In this document: positions 1-11,034 of the stretch, piece by piece
How positions within the stretch are numbered: position 1 is the first letter of the stretch
Layout of the letters: every line of letters starts with the position of its first letter
From: Zygaena filipendulae
Lineage: Eukaryota > Arthropoda > Insecta > Lepidoptera > Zygaenidae
Assembly: GCA_907165275.2 (NCBI GenBank)
Contig: OU015652.1
Coordinates: 6,029,001 to 6,093,000 of the forward strand
Reading direction: 5' to 3'
DNA length: 64,000 bases
Made by a program: the position numbers and the translations under genes
The notes under the pieces: model-generated
Told to the model about the DNA's origin: nothing
What the model saw: only the letters and a program-made list of their open reading frames with translations
Databases searched by the model: none

Positions 1-759
1 TATACCTAGTTTATATAGGAAAATTTATGAATTTGTTTTTGTACTGGTCGATTACTTAGGTATTATTTATTAATTTATAAGTATTATAAAAACTTCTATA
101 CGGAATCTTATCAAGAAAACTTATCAAAAAACAAGGTCACCATAGGTAATTTTTTTTTTACACAAACTAAAAAATAATAATTAAATTTTACCCCGGATGT
201 GTAAACATAATGTTTTACCAATTATATCACAACAATCCACATTTTTTTGTAACTGACTCTGGCTAATAAAGCTTGTCCCGCGAAAAACAATTTATGTTTA
301 CATTACCTAAATTATTTAGTTACTCAAAAATACACAGTTTTAACTACAATCAATTTAGATATCCGCTTGGTTATGGCCTATGCCGGATGCAATGGGTTGT
401 ATGGACGCTCAGGGGGCCAATTCCGCTCATGCAAAACACGAAACCGCTCCTGCATCTATTATTATATAAAGATCTCCTGACATAGGTCTTACTCGTACAC
501 TCGCATGAAGCAGATCGACGGTCACAACTCGCGACCGGTGTATGTATATAGCTATCTGAGAAGACCCTAATATCGATGCAGAAGCGTTGCGGTTTTGTGC
601 TGTGCGAGAGCGGAATTTGCGCTCGGCTGCCACAAACAAACAAGATCTCTAAAATTATTGTGTCGAACGGCGACTGACGCCATCGGCATTGGTTTGATGT
701 CCCAAACACAGCTACTCATTGGCTAACAAGCTATGATCCACGTGTCTGTTCATGCTAAT
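1..759. other. No supported gene
   Basis: AT-rich with a somewhat GC-richer patch at 370-700 that is open on the minus strand (112 codons) but resembles no protein I know. A tatataaag at 463 could be a TATA box; nothing else supports a promoter. Confidence 0.4.
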
Positions 760-922
760 CTTCGGAACTACTGAAAAGTTATCATGCGGTTTTCAAAGGT
801 AGATTAAGCTTATCTTGGAGCAACATATAGGCTTTGTTTCATTGAAATCGGATGTCGGGAAAAAAACAATGTCATACGACGTATAAAAGCGTTTCACGCG
901 GGCGAAACCAAGACACGGCTAG
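760..922 (+). mobile_element. Lep1-like Helitron, subfamily B, 3' part
   Basis: Contains the subfamily B landmarks tcatgcggttttca, ggtagattaagctta and catataggctttg, then cacgcgggcgaaacc and CTAG|T. Related copies end at 5,961 and 9,534. The 5' end is eroded. Confidence 0.6.
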
Positions 923-1665
923 TATTCAAAATAGGTGCCTATTTAATTTCTAAAACCTTACCCACTGACTGACTTCCTTCAGAAATTATTTTATTTACTG
1001 GGTTAAACTCAAGCTCCAAGTAGTAACTTATCAAAAAAAATATCGATCCATTCTGAGTTGTAAATACATAATTTATTTCTATCAGATTTGATTATTGTCA
1101 TAAAATTAAAGATATTTCCAATCGTTCGTTCTATCATTATAACTTCATAGCGACCTAAGTCTGTAACAAGTGTAGTAAGTAACAACATTTAAAGCGAAAA
1201 TCCAAATGAAAATATATTTCAATCTTTTTGTAAACTTAGTGAGCCATAAATCCTTGAATACTTGAGTACTTGATTTGCCGAGACTTTTTGGTTTAAGTAG
1301 CTATTTAGGTATGTACTAACTAATACGAGGAAATAAAATTATTATTTTTTAATGTTTTTTGATGAGTTACTTCCTTTGCTATGGACAAGTTTGTATAAGT
1401 TTCTTTTACACGTATTGAAAATTATTCGTATTAATCGTTACATACAAACATGCGGAAAGTGATTCCAGTCGAGAATGCACTCTAGCTTCCGATTCGAAAC
1501 GTCGTATCACAAAATTCAGTTGAATACAGTGGAGCTACGCCAAAATTGTGTCACATTGTAAATTCTTTTATATTTTTCACATTGATTTACAAATTATTTT
1601 TCATCACATCTAACAAATGCGTATATTTAATGTCAAATTAATCGTTTCTGGTATTAATAGATTTC
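923..1665. other. AT-rich, nothing recognised
   Basis: No frame, repeat end or motif of note. Confidence 0.5.
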
Positions 1666-1697
1666 CACGGGTTTACTCACCCGTGGGCCGTGCCTAG
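1666..1697 (+). mobile_element. Helitron-type 3' end (hairpin and CTAG)
   Basis: Stem ccacgggt/acccgtgg around ttactc, followed nearby by CTAG and T, the layout of a Helitron 3' terminus. Its 5' extent was not found. Confidence 0.5.
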
Positions 1698-1879
1698 TCT
1701 AAAAAAAATTGCTTTAGAAATCGCTGAATTAAATAGTTTCTGCATGGTTTCTGTGTTACATAAAACAAACTAGCTGTAGGTTAGGAGGTTACCTAAACCG
1801 CTAAACCGCGAGGAACAGCTAGTCTATTAAAAAATCCAGAATATAAAGTGTGTCACCAATCTATACCTAGATATATATA

Positions 1880-2434
1880 TGTCGACGAGGGTCAGGGGTT
1901 CTAACAATGTGAGCAGCAAATCATCATTTTTCACATTCGTTAGCAGGATGATCCGACATGGTGATCAAGAAATAACACGAGGTTAACGTCCAGTACACTG
2001 ATCTTTAATCATATCTTATCGTTAGACAATGGATGTTCACACTATTTTAGGATTAACATTAATACTCTAGGATGAACAATAATAAACACTGTAAAACAAT
2101 CCACATGGAATGCAGTGAGGTTGGTTATGACGCAATACGACCGACCGCTCGTTCTCGCCTCTCGAACGCAACTGCCGTCTCTGGCAACGTCCGTCTCCTC
2201 CCTCGACTCATTGCTTTTTGACTCGCTTCCATTTTGACAAGTGCAATAATTCTGCCAGTGTCAGATTGTAAACTGAAATGTCATCCATCTGTCGTCATCG
2301 CATCATAACCAAACACACTCAAGCAATATTATTAAAGTTGCCACATGATAAAAGATAAAGAAACTAAATAGTTTAAAATCATAATATTGCTTGGCATCCC
2401 GTTAACTATAGCCTCAGTACTGTGCCCTGCGACA
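1880..2434. repeat. Left LTR (555 bp, identical to right LTR)
   Basis: The stretch starts TGTCGACGAGG and ends CCCTGCGACA, so it has TG...CA ends. I compared it line by line with 7,051-7,605 and saw no difference. It is preceded by TATA, which also follows the right copy, as a 4-bp target duplication. Identical copies imply a recent insertion. The transcription direction was not settled; an AATAAA lies on the + strand near 2,090. Confidence 0.85.
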
Positions 2435-2492
2435 CGGCCATTCTGACATTCACACGTCCCCGTGTGATGAAATATCCAAAGAAAGTAATTTA

Positions 2493-2855
2493 CGAGAGTA
2501 AAAAGTTCGCTCGGCTATTCTGACCCAAACAAAACTGTGGTAGAAAATAGTGGGATCAGATTAACAACTGAGTAATAATTAATAGTATCAAAATCACAAC
2601 TTTACAAAATATCATGTTGGTAGGCAATAACAATTAAATTCAAATATTAAGAAACAATAACCCAAAGTAGATAATCTCTGAGAGTAACAAGTTTGCTCTG
2701 CTATATCCTGACCCAAACAAAACATGGTGAAAAGCAATGTAACCTGATCACATTATGTTAACCTTAACTAACTCAGTGATAATATCTAGTATCCAAATCA
2801 AAACATTTCAAAATGTCACATTGGTAGGTTAGGTAATTCAAATATTAAGAAAATG
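2493..2855. repeat. Diverged tandem duplication, unit about 170 bp
   Basis: Two copies (about 2,493-2,651 and 2,680-2,855) share gagagtaa-aagtt, ctgacccaaacaaaac, the stretch before ttggtagg, and attcaaatattaagaaa. They differ by many substitutions and indels. They lie just inside the left LTR. Confidence 0.6.
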
Positions 2856-2920
2856 TGGCTCTATTCGCTCTAGGTTTTTCTTTTCTTTTTACTCGACAAT
2901 GACGATTGTTCAGTGTTGCT

Positions 2921-3420
2921 GCTATGCTTTGCCAGCATAGCAAACCCTTAGCACTTTGCCAGTGCATTGTGTAACGCTGTCAGTTAACCACTGACAGCTG
3001 ACCGATAACGCTTAACCAGCAATATCGATTACCCTCCGCCTTACCGGCAAATACTGAACCATCATCGCTTCACCAGCAATGGTAAACCACCACCGCTTAA
3101 ACCAGCGATACTGAATTACCATTACCTAACCAGCAATGTTGATCCCTCACCCGCCTTACCGGCAATATTGAACCACTATTGCTTAACCAGCAATGTTGAT
3201 TCCCCCGCCTTACCGGCAATACTGAACCACCATCGCTTAACCAGCGATGTTGATTCCCCCCCGCCTTACCGGCAATACTGAACCACCATCGCTTAACCAG
3301 CGATGTTGATCATCCCCGCCTACGCGGCAATACTGAAAAACCTTCGCTTAATCAACAATGAAAAACAACGTCGCTTTACCAGCGATACTGGATCACCATC
3401 GCTTAACCAGCGATATCGAA
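2921..3420 (+). repeat. Array of short hairpins with a shared TAACC/TTGCC loop
   Basis: About eighteen small inverted repeats, each a GC-rich stem around a five-base pyrimidine-ending loop. Clear examples: 2,921-2,941 (8-bp stem gctatgct, loop ttgcc); 2,951-2,965 (gcact, ttgcc); 2,976-2,998 (9-bp gctgtcagt, taacc); 3,178-3,194 (attgct, taacc); 3,231-3,249 and 3,287-3,305 (catcgct, taacc); 3,371-3,385 (tcgct, ttacc); 3,398-3,414 (atcgct, taacc). Between 3,150 and 3,330 they alternate with gcc-ttacc-ggc hairpins in a period of about 52 bp. Stems differ in sequence but stay complementary. Confidence 0.8.
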
Positions 3421-5115
3421 TCGGTGGATTAACTTAGCTTTAACATAGAGCGAAAGGGCGAAAAATCAACTCACAAACTTAACAGCAATAATAATAATGA
3501 ACTAGCCGTTAAAACAAAATCCACTTCTAAGAATATTGAGGCTTTACCTATAGGCATTTTCCTCTATCAATCGTGAGCATGCTTATACTGGCGATTATCA
3601 CATAACAAAGCGAACTATCTATCTATTGATCCATAGTTTAAAATTGCATAAAAAGGTTCTTTGTGTTTAGGGTAAATTTTGTTTAATTTTTTTAAGGAAA
3701 TACAAAATCACAAACAAAAACAATTGTTTTAAAACTTTCGAATGAAATCATTCTCACCCAGGTGAAGTGTTTCTATCTTTGCTATTCACAAAATCAAAGA
3801 ATTTTATTCGAAGCTGGCCCACATGTTTGGCTTTGTTTATCGTTAATGAAATCACAATAATTATCACAACTTCAGACGACAATTTATTAGAAAACATTAA
3901 GTCAAAGATAATGCAGCTTTACTTATCAGTTTTAAAGAACTCTGTTTGGCCACTCTATACAGATGAGGGCTATAGCCTCAAAAATAAATTATGACCATGG
4001 AAGATTTCTAATAGTTTCCAAATATGTTTTTTTTAGAGTAGGTATGTCTTACCACCAAACGTTGGCGCGCTAACTCCCCGTCTATCTTGAGACATAATTG
4101 AAAAGCGGTGACGTTAAATAGTTTAATTGGGATCTTGTTATTCGCGTAACATCAATGTTTGCGAAAAAACTAGAAGCATTAGTAATACACTTGTCAGCAA
4201 AACAGAAAATGACGTTGTTTTAAAATCTGGAGAAATATCGCTAACAGTGTTACTACTTTACTTTCACTTTACATGTAAAATCACACTCATATCTATCGAC
4301 TACATTAAACTTTACCTACACTGTATTCCACATTAAACTCAACACTGTACTTTAGTACATTGAATCAATACTGTATTTTACATTGGACACCTCACTGCAC
4401 TCTATACTTGAGATGGGGACACCTATCACGCGAGGCAGTGATTTCATAAAATTTAAAGATCTGAAAATCATATTGACAATAAAGAACAACTACGACCAAT
4501 CATTGTGTCGTCAAACTCGTGACATTCATTAAAAAGTGTTGGCAACCCCAAGACAAGGCACGGCCTATCACTTCGATAAAAACCTTTTACTTTATTACCT
4601 ACTTTAAATTCAACGCCGATTAATTGACCTAATTAGTAATTGATCTTTACTTAAATACCTACTAGGAAAAACTAAATTTCAAGTCAAATAAAGTTATTAT
4701 TTTGTAGTAGCCATTTTTTTTTTCTATGCTTACAAGCGACCCAATTTAACTCACTACTACTACTTTAGGTGCAGATTTGTTCGCACACATTCTGCGCGTG
4801 TGTCTTTGTCGTGGGGCTCGCGCTGAAGCGCAGTAAGCGACGAAAATCGATATCAAAATTAAAATTGATACTGTTTAACTCTCTGGTTTAACTTACACAC
4901 AGTAACAACCTGTACTACTATCGCCTAGGGTCACCACTTCGTTGTGGCGAACGCCACAGAGCGTTACTTTTTAACGTAACAAGAGTTACTATTCTTTAAT
5001 GTCGTGCTGAGATAATGACGTATCGGGTAAAACGTGTAAAACAATGTTTAAAGTGACATTAATAATATTGACAAAATTAAAATTTTCAAATCTAGACATC
5101 TAGTTACGGTATTCC

Positions 5116-5210
5116 CTCATTCATGTTTTTTTTTTAAATTGTAACTTGTAACTGTATGTTGTAACTATCCATGTGTTGTGTCAAATAAAGTTCTTTCAAT
5201 TCAATTCAAT
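5116..5210 (+). repeat. LINE-like 3' tail
   Basis: Shares ccatgtg-tgtcaaataaag and ttctttca with 52,930-52,965, followed by a short attca repeat. This looks like the 3' end of a non-LTR retrotransposon. No reverse-transcriptase coding remains. Confidence 0.5.
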
Positions 5211-5369
5211 TCTATGTCAGTCATAGTGACGAGTATCGACAGAATAAGTATGCTCAAAATTACACAACACAACATTACAACAAAATAAAATTTCCAAATA
5301 AAGAGGAGGTACTCCGCTCCTAAACCATAAGAAACAGTTTATGACTCGCCAGATTTATTCGAAATCGCA

Positions 5370-5650
5370 ATGAGCGTTAGTATTCCGTCGGCGCCCGGCT
5401 CGCGTCGGCACCCGGCTCCTCACTGTACTGCGCGGCGTTCCCCCGCGCAGTGCGTCTGTATGCTGCCATTATGCCTCTGCTTGCTACCATCGTGGCACCG
5501 CGCAACGCATTGGTGGCGCAACTGCGGCACTCACACCGCCGCACCGGCGCACCATGCGTGGCGATGCAGCAGTGCGTCCATGACCCTGCCCGAGTTCGCA
5601 CATGCTGGAGTTCCACGCCAAAGGCTTGCCTTCTCTCAGCAACTTCGCTG
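5370..5650. other. GC-rich, CpG-rich island inside the LTR element
   Basis: A sharply GC-rich stretch in AT-rich surroundings, open in several frames on both strands (72-93 codons). None resembles a protein I recognise, and open frames are expected in GC-rich DNA. It could be a captured promoter or exon fragment. Confidence 0.4.
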
Positions 5651-5779
5651 ACTTACAGACCGATGTAGATGTAGATCCTGCAACATACCACCGAGAGTAC
5701 CAAGAGTAATCTGCAAGACGATAGAACGGATGATTGCATAGTTATCATCTTAGGTTATTTTACAAAAGTCTTAACCTTT

Positions 5780-5961
5780 CTTGGGCTCGACCTAACTTGG
5801 CCATCTCCGAATCTACTGAATAAATTGTCATGCGGTTTCACAGGTAGATTAAGCTTAGCCTGGAGCTACATATAGGATTTTTTTATTCAAATTGGATATC
5901 GGGAAAAAAAAGTTGATACATAAAAACGTTTCACGCGGGTGAAACCGCGGGGCGCAGCTAG
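5780..5961 (+). mobile_element. Lep1-like Helitron, subfamily B, inside the LTR element
   Basis: Has tcatgcggtttcacag, agcctggagctacatatagg and cacgcgggtgaaaccgcgg, ending CAGCTAG|T. It lies within the interior of the LTR element, so that element carries older host repeats or received this one later. Confidence 0.65.
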
Positions 5962-6464
5962 TACCTAATAAGTCGCTAATAATAAGAGATTGTTTCATGC
6001 TACGTATAGGTACCCATATTTACCATGGATGCTCCCGTAATCTGCAACGCAACACTCATGTGTAAGGCAGCCTCAGAAATCAGTAGCGGATTTTATTTAA
6101 AAAGAAAATAGCATGTTACACCAATACACACGTACATACAAACAAACAGTCTGTTTACTGTAGGCTTAAATATTGCTTACGCATTTTTTATATCGTATAG
6201 CCATTAGTAGGTATTCATTTGTTAAGATGTAGGTAATTTACGATTTGAACATTTTTAACTTAGATTTAACTTTGGTAACTTATTAATTGAGCTGCTCATA
6301 ATGTGACAATATTCTTCCTGGCAACTCGCAACGTGAAATAAATAATCACTGTTGCTAATTTAACAATTCAATTCACTTCTACGACGCGACGTGCATGTAA
6401 TTTTTGATTGTAGGTACTTAATAGGCATGTAACAGATAGGTCTTACTCAGATAGGCGACGATAA

Positions 6465-6760
6465 TTAGCTCCTAAGGGCAGAACAGCACCTCAAACGCAG
6501 TACTTTCACCGTGATACATCCGAGACAACTCTGCCACAATGGCGCCAGTCTGTCGCGAGTGAGGCGAAGCGCTGTGACACGCTCCGTAAGCTCCAGCAAG
6601 GAGCAGCGGCAACGCCATCGCGACTCAGTGACGCCGCAGCGCCTGCACTCGTGGAACACGCTCTCAGCGCTGATATCAGATTTTGTTTTTCTGAAACACA
6701 ATTTTAACCGACAGAAAAAGGGAACAAGTACATTCCGGTGTAATTTAGTCACAAAAAGCG
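6465..6760 (-). other. Second GC-rich island, possible captured exon
   Basis: GC-rich stretch with a 110-codon open frame on the minus strand and a shorter alternative minus frame (MALPLLLAGAYGACHSAS). The long frame contains LTERVTALRLTRDRL but I recognise no domain. It is followed on the minus strand by sequence without long frames. Confidence 0.3.
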
Positions 6761-7050
6761 AATGACTATAATGTCGTTTCGATATCACACATGACAATAG
6801 AAGTTTTAACGTGCCAATATAATCAGTGTTTCAAACAGTTGTGATCTTACATCTAGAAAAAGTAGTTCAAAACATAAAGAGAAAAAAAAACACAAGGAAA
6901 CAGTAAAACAGACACCTAAACTCCATAAAATAATTTCAATCGTACTTACGTGAAACATAACCTCAAAATCACAAACCATAAGTACACGAAGAATTGCATT
7001 GTCAGAATGTGTTGTGGGTTGGATTTCCGTGGGTCACATCCCACTTCTGA

Positions 7051-7605
7051 TGTCGACGAGGGTCAGGGGTTCTAACAATGTGAGCAGCAAATCATCATTT
7101 TTCACATTCGTTAGCAGGATGATCCGACATGGTGATCAAGAAATAACACGAGGTTAACGTCCAGTACACTGATCTTTAATCATATCTTATCGTTAGACAA
7201 TGGATGTTCACACTATTTTAGGATTAACATTAATACTCTAGGATGAACAATAATAAACACTGTAAAACAATCCACATGGAATGCAGTGAGGTTGGTTATG
7301 ACGCAATACGACCGACCGCTCGTTCTCGCCTCTCGAACGCAACTGCCGTCTCTGGCAACGTCCGTCTCCTCCCTCGACTCATTGCTTTTTGACTCGCTTC
7401 CATTTTGACAAGTGCAATAATTCTGCCAGTGTCAGATTGTAAACTGAAATGTCATCCATCTGTCGTCATCGCATCATAACCAAACACACTCAAGCAATAT
7501 TATTAAAGTTGCCACATGATAAAAGATAAAGAAACTAAATAGTTTAAAATCATAATATTGCTTGGCATCCCGTTAACTATAGCCTCAGTACTGTGCCCTG
7601 CGACA
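7051..7605. repeat. Right LTR (555 bp)
   Basis: Same sequence as 1,880-2,434 at a constant offset of 5,171, ending GCGACA and followed by TATA (7,606-7,609), the second copy of the target duplication. Beyond it lies the body of a Helitron-like repeat (aaaattgaagtgtcc), also seen near 49,280, so the LTR element landed in an older repeat. Confidence 0.85.
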
Positions 7606-7609
7606 TATA

Positions 7610-8150
7610 AATAAAATTGAAGTGTCCGTTTGTAATTCAAAATTAACAGCTTTTCACTAAATGCATATGAAAGTATATTACTTTTTTTTATTTATTTATT
7701 TTATTTGAGAAAGCAAATAATCGTACATTATATACTACAACTCGATATACAGTATAACTATAAGTAAATGTACAAACCACTACGTTTCCACAAGTTACTA
7801 GCTAATTAATATTAGATACGAGTAGATACATTTTGGTAAAATTACGTAAAATCAATAAATGATAACAATACAATTATTTTTATTATCATAAGTCTAGAGG
7901 TAAATAGGTGCTTAAGCAATACAAAATAATTATCAATTACGGTACTTACATAAAAAAAAAAACATTTTTTTATCTGTCTGTCTGTTCCGACTAATCTTTG
8001 AAACGGCTGGACTGATTTTAACGGGACTTTCACTGGCAGATAGCTGATGTTATAAGGAGTACTACCTAACTGAGGCTAATATTATTTTAGAAAAAATAGT
8101 TCCTGCGGGGTTCCGATAATCACGCGGGTGAAACCGCGGGGCACAGCTAG
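7610..8150 (+). mobile_element. Lep1-like Helitron, subfamily C, interrupted
   Basis: Begins with aaaattgaagtgtcc, includes gaaacggctggactgatt and gctgatgttataagga, and ends cacgcgggtgaaaccgcgg...CAGCTAG|T. An insertion of AT-rich sequence (about 7,680-7,950) splits it. A second copy is at 49,274-49,590. Confidence 0.65.
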
Positions 8151-8179
8151 TCTGGAATAATTTTCTTTAATTAATCTGA

Positions 8180-8360
8180 TATATAAAATTCTCGTGTCAC
8201 AATGTTCGTTCCCATACTCCTCCAAAACGGCTTGACCGATTCTCATGAAATTTTATATGCATATTCAGTAGGTCTGCGAATCGGCTACTATCTACTTTTC
8301 ATCCCGGAATCCCCGCGGGAACTCCGAAACTCACGCGGGTGGAACCGCGGGCACAGCTAG
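8180..8360 (+). mobile_element. Lep1-like Helitron
   Basis: Begins atataaaattctcgtgtcac and contains cggcttgaccgattctcatg and cccgcgggaactccgaaact; ends ggtggaaccgcgg, GCACAGCTAG and T. Confidence 0.7.
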
Positions 8361-8471
8361 TAATAATATATTTTTCATATAAAAAAGTTCTAGTTACAGT
8401 CACCAAGAAAAATAACAACATATTCTTACCTTTTGAATCGAAGGATATGAAAAGGCCTGTGTAGGTATGTA

Positions 8472-8639
8472 ATCCTTACATGCATAAATGCGAAAATGAG
8501 TTTTTTTCTTTGTTTGTTAGTTTGTTACGCCTTCAAGTTTCAACGGATCATCATGAAATTTTGCATAGAGTACTTTTGATCCCGGAATTCCCGCGGAAAC
8601 TTAGAAATTACCGCGATTGAAACCGCGGGGATCAGCTAG
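8472..8639 (+). mobile_element. Lep1-like Helitron
   Basis: Begins ccttacatgcataaatgcg, contains catgaaattttgcata and ggaattcccgcgg, and ends gaaaccgcgggg, ATCAGCTAG and T. Confidence 0.7.
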
Positions 8640-9053
8640 TATGTAACTAAAATTCAAATATCAGAATTGCTCTAAAAGTAAAAAACCGATTGAATACCAA
8701 TTTGGCGGATGATTGTTGAATTGTAAATTGTAGTGTTTATTTATTTTATTTATTTATTCAATGTTAAATTTTAACCCGTTTTACTCGGAGATGCGTGACG
8801 GTTGCTGGAATATTCATCAGCCTCCAAATACAGGACACACCCGGTAAATTTGGCTTAATTACCTTAAATAAAGTACCAACTGGCAATATTCCACTCTCAT
8901 GTACCCTCCCTCCGGCCGCTTTGACTCATAATGGACAGCATTAAAATTTTACCATGTACTAAAAAAAGATCAAGCCCGAGCGGCCAGTGCGAACGACACG
9001 TATGGCGATCAATTCAGAACCCTTTTTACCAATAATCTATCTATATATACCTA

Positions 9054-9240
9054 CTATAGCTGTCCCCCGCGATTTCATCCGCGGTAATTTCGGAGTTCCC
9101 GCAGGAATTTCAGGATAAAAACTATCCTATCTTTTAAGTTGGACCAAATACAACATAGTGACCAAATTTCATCATGATCGATTCAGTAGTTTAGGAGTCC
9201 ATCGCGGACAAACAACGTGACACGTGATTTATATATATTA
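9054..9240 (-). mobile_element. Lep1-like Helitron, minus strand
   Basis: Inverted copy: its 3' end at the left reads actatagctgt then the GC-rich hairpin region (atttcatccgcgg), followed by ttcggagttcccgc and the reversed body. Confidence 0.6.
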
Positions 9241-9246
9241 AGATAA

Positions 9247-9534
9247 GATAATAAAAGAGTAGAATCCGCGATTCTGTACATTGAATATTTTTACCTAAAA
9301 TTGAGAGGGGTGATAAAAGAAGAGTAACCAAGCCCAAAAAAAAATTCTTTTCTGTCTGTCTGTCTGTTCACAATAATCTCCGCATCTACTGAACCGACTG
9401 TCATGTGGTTTTCACAGGTAGATTAAGCTTAGCCTGGAGCTACATATAGGCTTTGATTCATTGAAATCGGATGTCGGGAAAAAAAGTTGTTGTATAAAAA
9501 CCTTTCATGCGGGTGAAACCACGGAGCACAGATA
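9247..9534 (+). mobile_element. Lep1-like Helitron, subfamily B, fuller copy
   Basis: Begins near attctgtacattgaat, then ctgtctgtctgtctgttc, ccgactgtcatg and gcctggagctacatatagg, and ends ggtgaaaccacgg and GATAG|T. The next Helitron starts immediately after its terminal T. Confidence 0.65.
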
Positions 9535-9536
9535 GT

Positions 9537-9731
9537 CCTGCTAATATAAATCTGAAAGTGTGGATGTTTGGATGTTTGTTACTCAATCACGCAAAAACAG
9601 TTGAACGGATTTGGGTGAAATTTGGCATGCACGTTGTCAGGGGTATAGAGAAGGACATAGAGTACTTTTTATCCCGGAATTCCCACGGCAACTCCGAAAT
9701 TACCGCGGGTGAAACCGCGGGGCACAGCTAG
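9537..9731 (+). mobile_element. Lep1 Helitron, abutting the previous copy
   Basis: Starts ctgctaatataaatctg, contains gttactcaatcacgcaaaa, atttggcatgcacg and ggaattcccacgg, and ends ccgcgggtgaaaccgcggg, CAGCTAG and T. It follows the preceding element with no spacer. Confidence 0.75.
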
Positions 9732-9754
9732 TAAATAATAATTGAAGCTAGATC

Positions 9755-10124
9755 TATAGATAAAATATATAAAAATGAATCCCTATTTCCCTTGGTCACG
9801 GCATCACACACACATCACGTCAAAAGAAGAAGAAAAGGAGTTTATTGGTCCCCACATAAAAGGTACAAAATAATTCAAAATAGAGTTCGCTAATTCTTTT
9901 TTGTTGTGTTTGATATTATAAGGAGAAGAATAATATGAAAGAATTTTTGGAGTTCCTGCGGGAATTCCGAAACTCACACGGGTGAATCTCCGAAACGGTT
10001 GGAACGATTTTGACGGGACTCACTGGCAAATAGCTGATGTTATAAGGAGTAACTTACGCTACTTTTAATAGCTCCTGCAGGAATCCCGAAACTCACGCGG
10101 ATGAAACCGCGGGGCTACCGCTAG
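9755..10124 (+). mobile_element. Lep1-like Helitron, subfamily C
   Basis: Carries ggtcacggcatc, two degenerate gttcctgcgggaattc blocks, gctgatgttataagga and a 3' end of cgcggatgaaaccgcgg, CTAG|T. Close in layout to 20,590-20,897. Confidence 0.65.
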
Positions 10125-10235
10125 TACCGAACAATATTATGTCACCCCTACTTAGCTAGAACATTTCTGTCATCATCTTTTTTATTAATTTCAAGGACAA
10201 CATAGAGAAGAAAGAAAGTATATATAGTTTGTTTT

Positions 10236-10452
10236 TCATAGCAGCTCCCCATATCACCCGCGATGTCCTTTTCTGTAGGTACGTCTGACAACGTGTACCT
10301 ATGCAAAATTTCTTGGTGATCGATTGGGTAGTTATGGAGTGAAAACGTAACAGACAGATAGAAAAACAGAGTTCGCAGTTTCGCATTTATTTACTTACTA
10401 GCGGTTCGCCGCGATTTCACCCGCGGCAATTTCGGAGTTCCCGCGGGAATTC
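10236..10452 (-). mobile_element. Two Lep1-like fragments, minus strand
   Basis: One fragment at 10,236-10,390 has ccttttctgtaggtac and gacaacgtgtacc; a 3' end at 10,397-10,452 has actagcggttc, atttcacccgcgg and gagttcccgcgggaattc. Both are truncated. Confidence 0.55.
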
Positions 10453-10639
10453 AAGTGTCAACCCAAGATACACAAGCGGGCTTGGCATCGAATTCAAACC
10501 CGATCAGTGGTACAGACCAATAATAATATTCAGTGTGTTTTTGATTTTGGATTAAATCATTATTTTGTTATTTTTAGCTTTTTAGTAGATATTCTTAATG
10601 CATTTTTGTGTTTGGAAGTCGGTTCTTAGAATTTGGTTT

Positions 10640-11034
10640 ATTAAATTCATTGACAAATCCCTATGAATTAAAAAGGCCTTTGCTTGGAATATAACTTATA
10701 TTAAGCTAATTTACTACGTTACCTATATTTTTAAAGAGTCAAAGCTTTACCTCAGCGTTCATATTCCTAGAAACGGTTGTTTATTTGCTTATTACTGTTT
10801 AATTACTGACAACATACAATACGCAGTGAAGTGAAGAATGCTGTAATACCTACGCGATGGCGGATTTCATACTTGGCCAGATTTTATTTGACCGAGCTAT
10901 TTTTACCTGATGTACGGAAGAGTTTCAGCTCACGTAATGTCGTTGTTTACTTAACAGTTGAAACCACTTCTAAGAAGCACATACTTACGATCTTTTACAA
11001 AGTGAACGATAGCTAACCACGTAGCTCTCATGTA
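10640..11034. other. AT-rich, nothing recognised
   Basis: A 61-codon frame at 10,831 is short and has no family features. Confidence 0.5.

Larger units (their letters stand above)
1880..7605. mobile_element. Non-autonomous LTR retrotransposon, 5.7 kb, no gag/pol
   Basis: Two identical LTRs flank a 4.6-kb interior with no reading frame resembling Gag, protease, reverse transcriptase, RNase H or integrase. The interior holds a diverged tandem pair (2,493-2,855), a hairpin array (2,921-3,420), a LINE-like 3' tail (about 5,116-5,210), a Helitron 3' end (to 5,961) and two GC-rich islands (5,370-5,650; 6,465-6,760). No convincing primer-binding site or polypurine tract was seen beside either LTR; read on the minus strand the interior begins TCAGAAGTGGGATG, which offers a TGG seven bases in. 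The size and lack of genes fit a LARD-like element. The superfamily is unknown; a 4-bp duplication does not decide it. Confidence 0.75.

Noticed and set aside
3120..3400. CRISPR-like look of regularly spaced repeats
   Set aside because: The repeat and spacer are both repetitive, the units are hairpins with changing stems, and the surroundings are animal DNA. No cas genes.
5370..5668. Three overlapping open frames on both strands
   Set aside because: Open in several frames at once because the DNA is GC-rich. No splice signals or domain.
2435..7050. Clear primer-binding site or polypurine tract for the LTR element
   Set aside because: Neither edge of the interior shows a TGG-starting site directly beside the LTR or a purine run; the orientation was left open.
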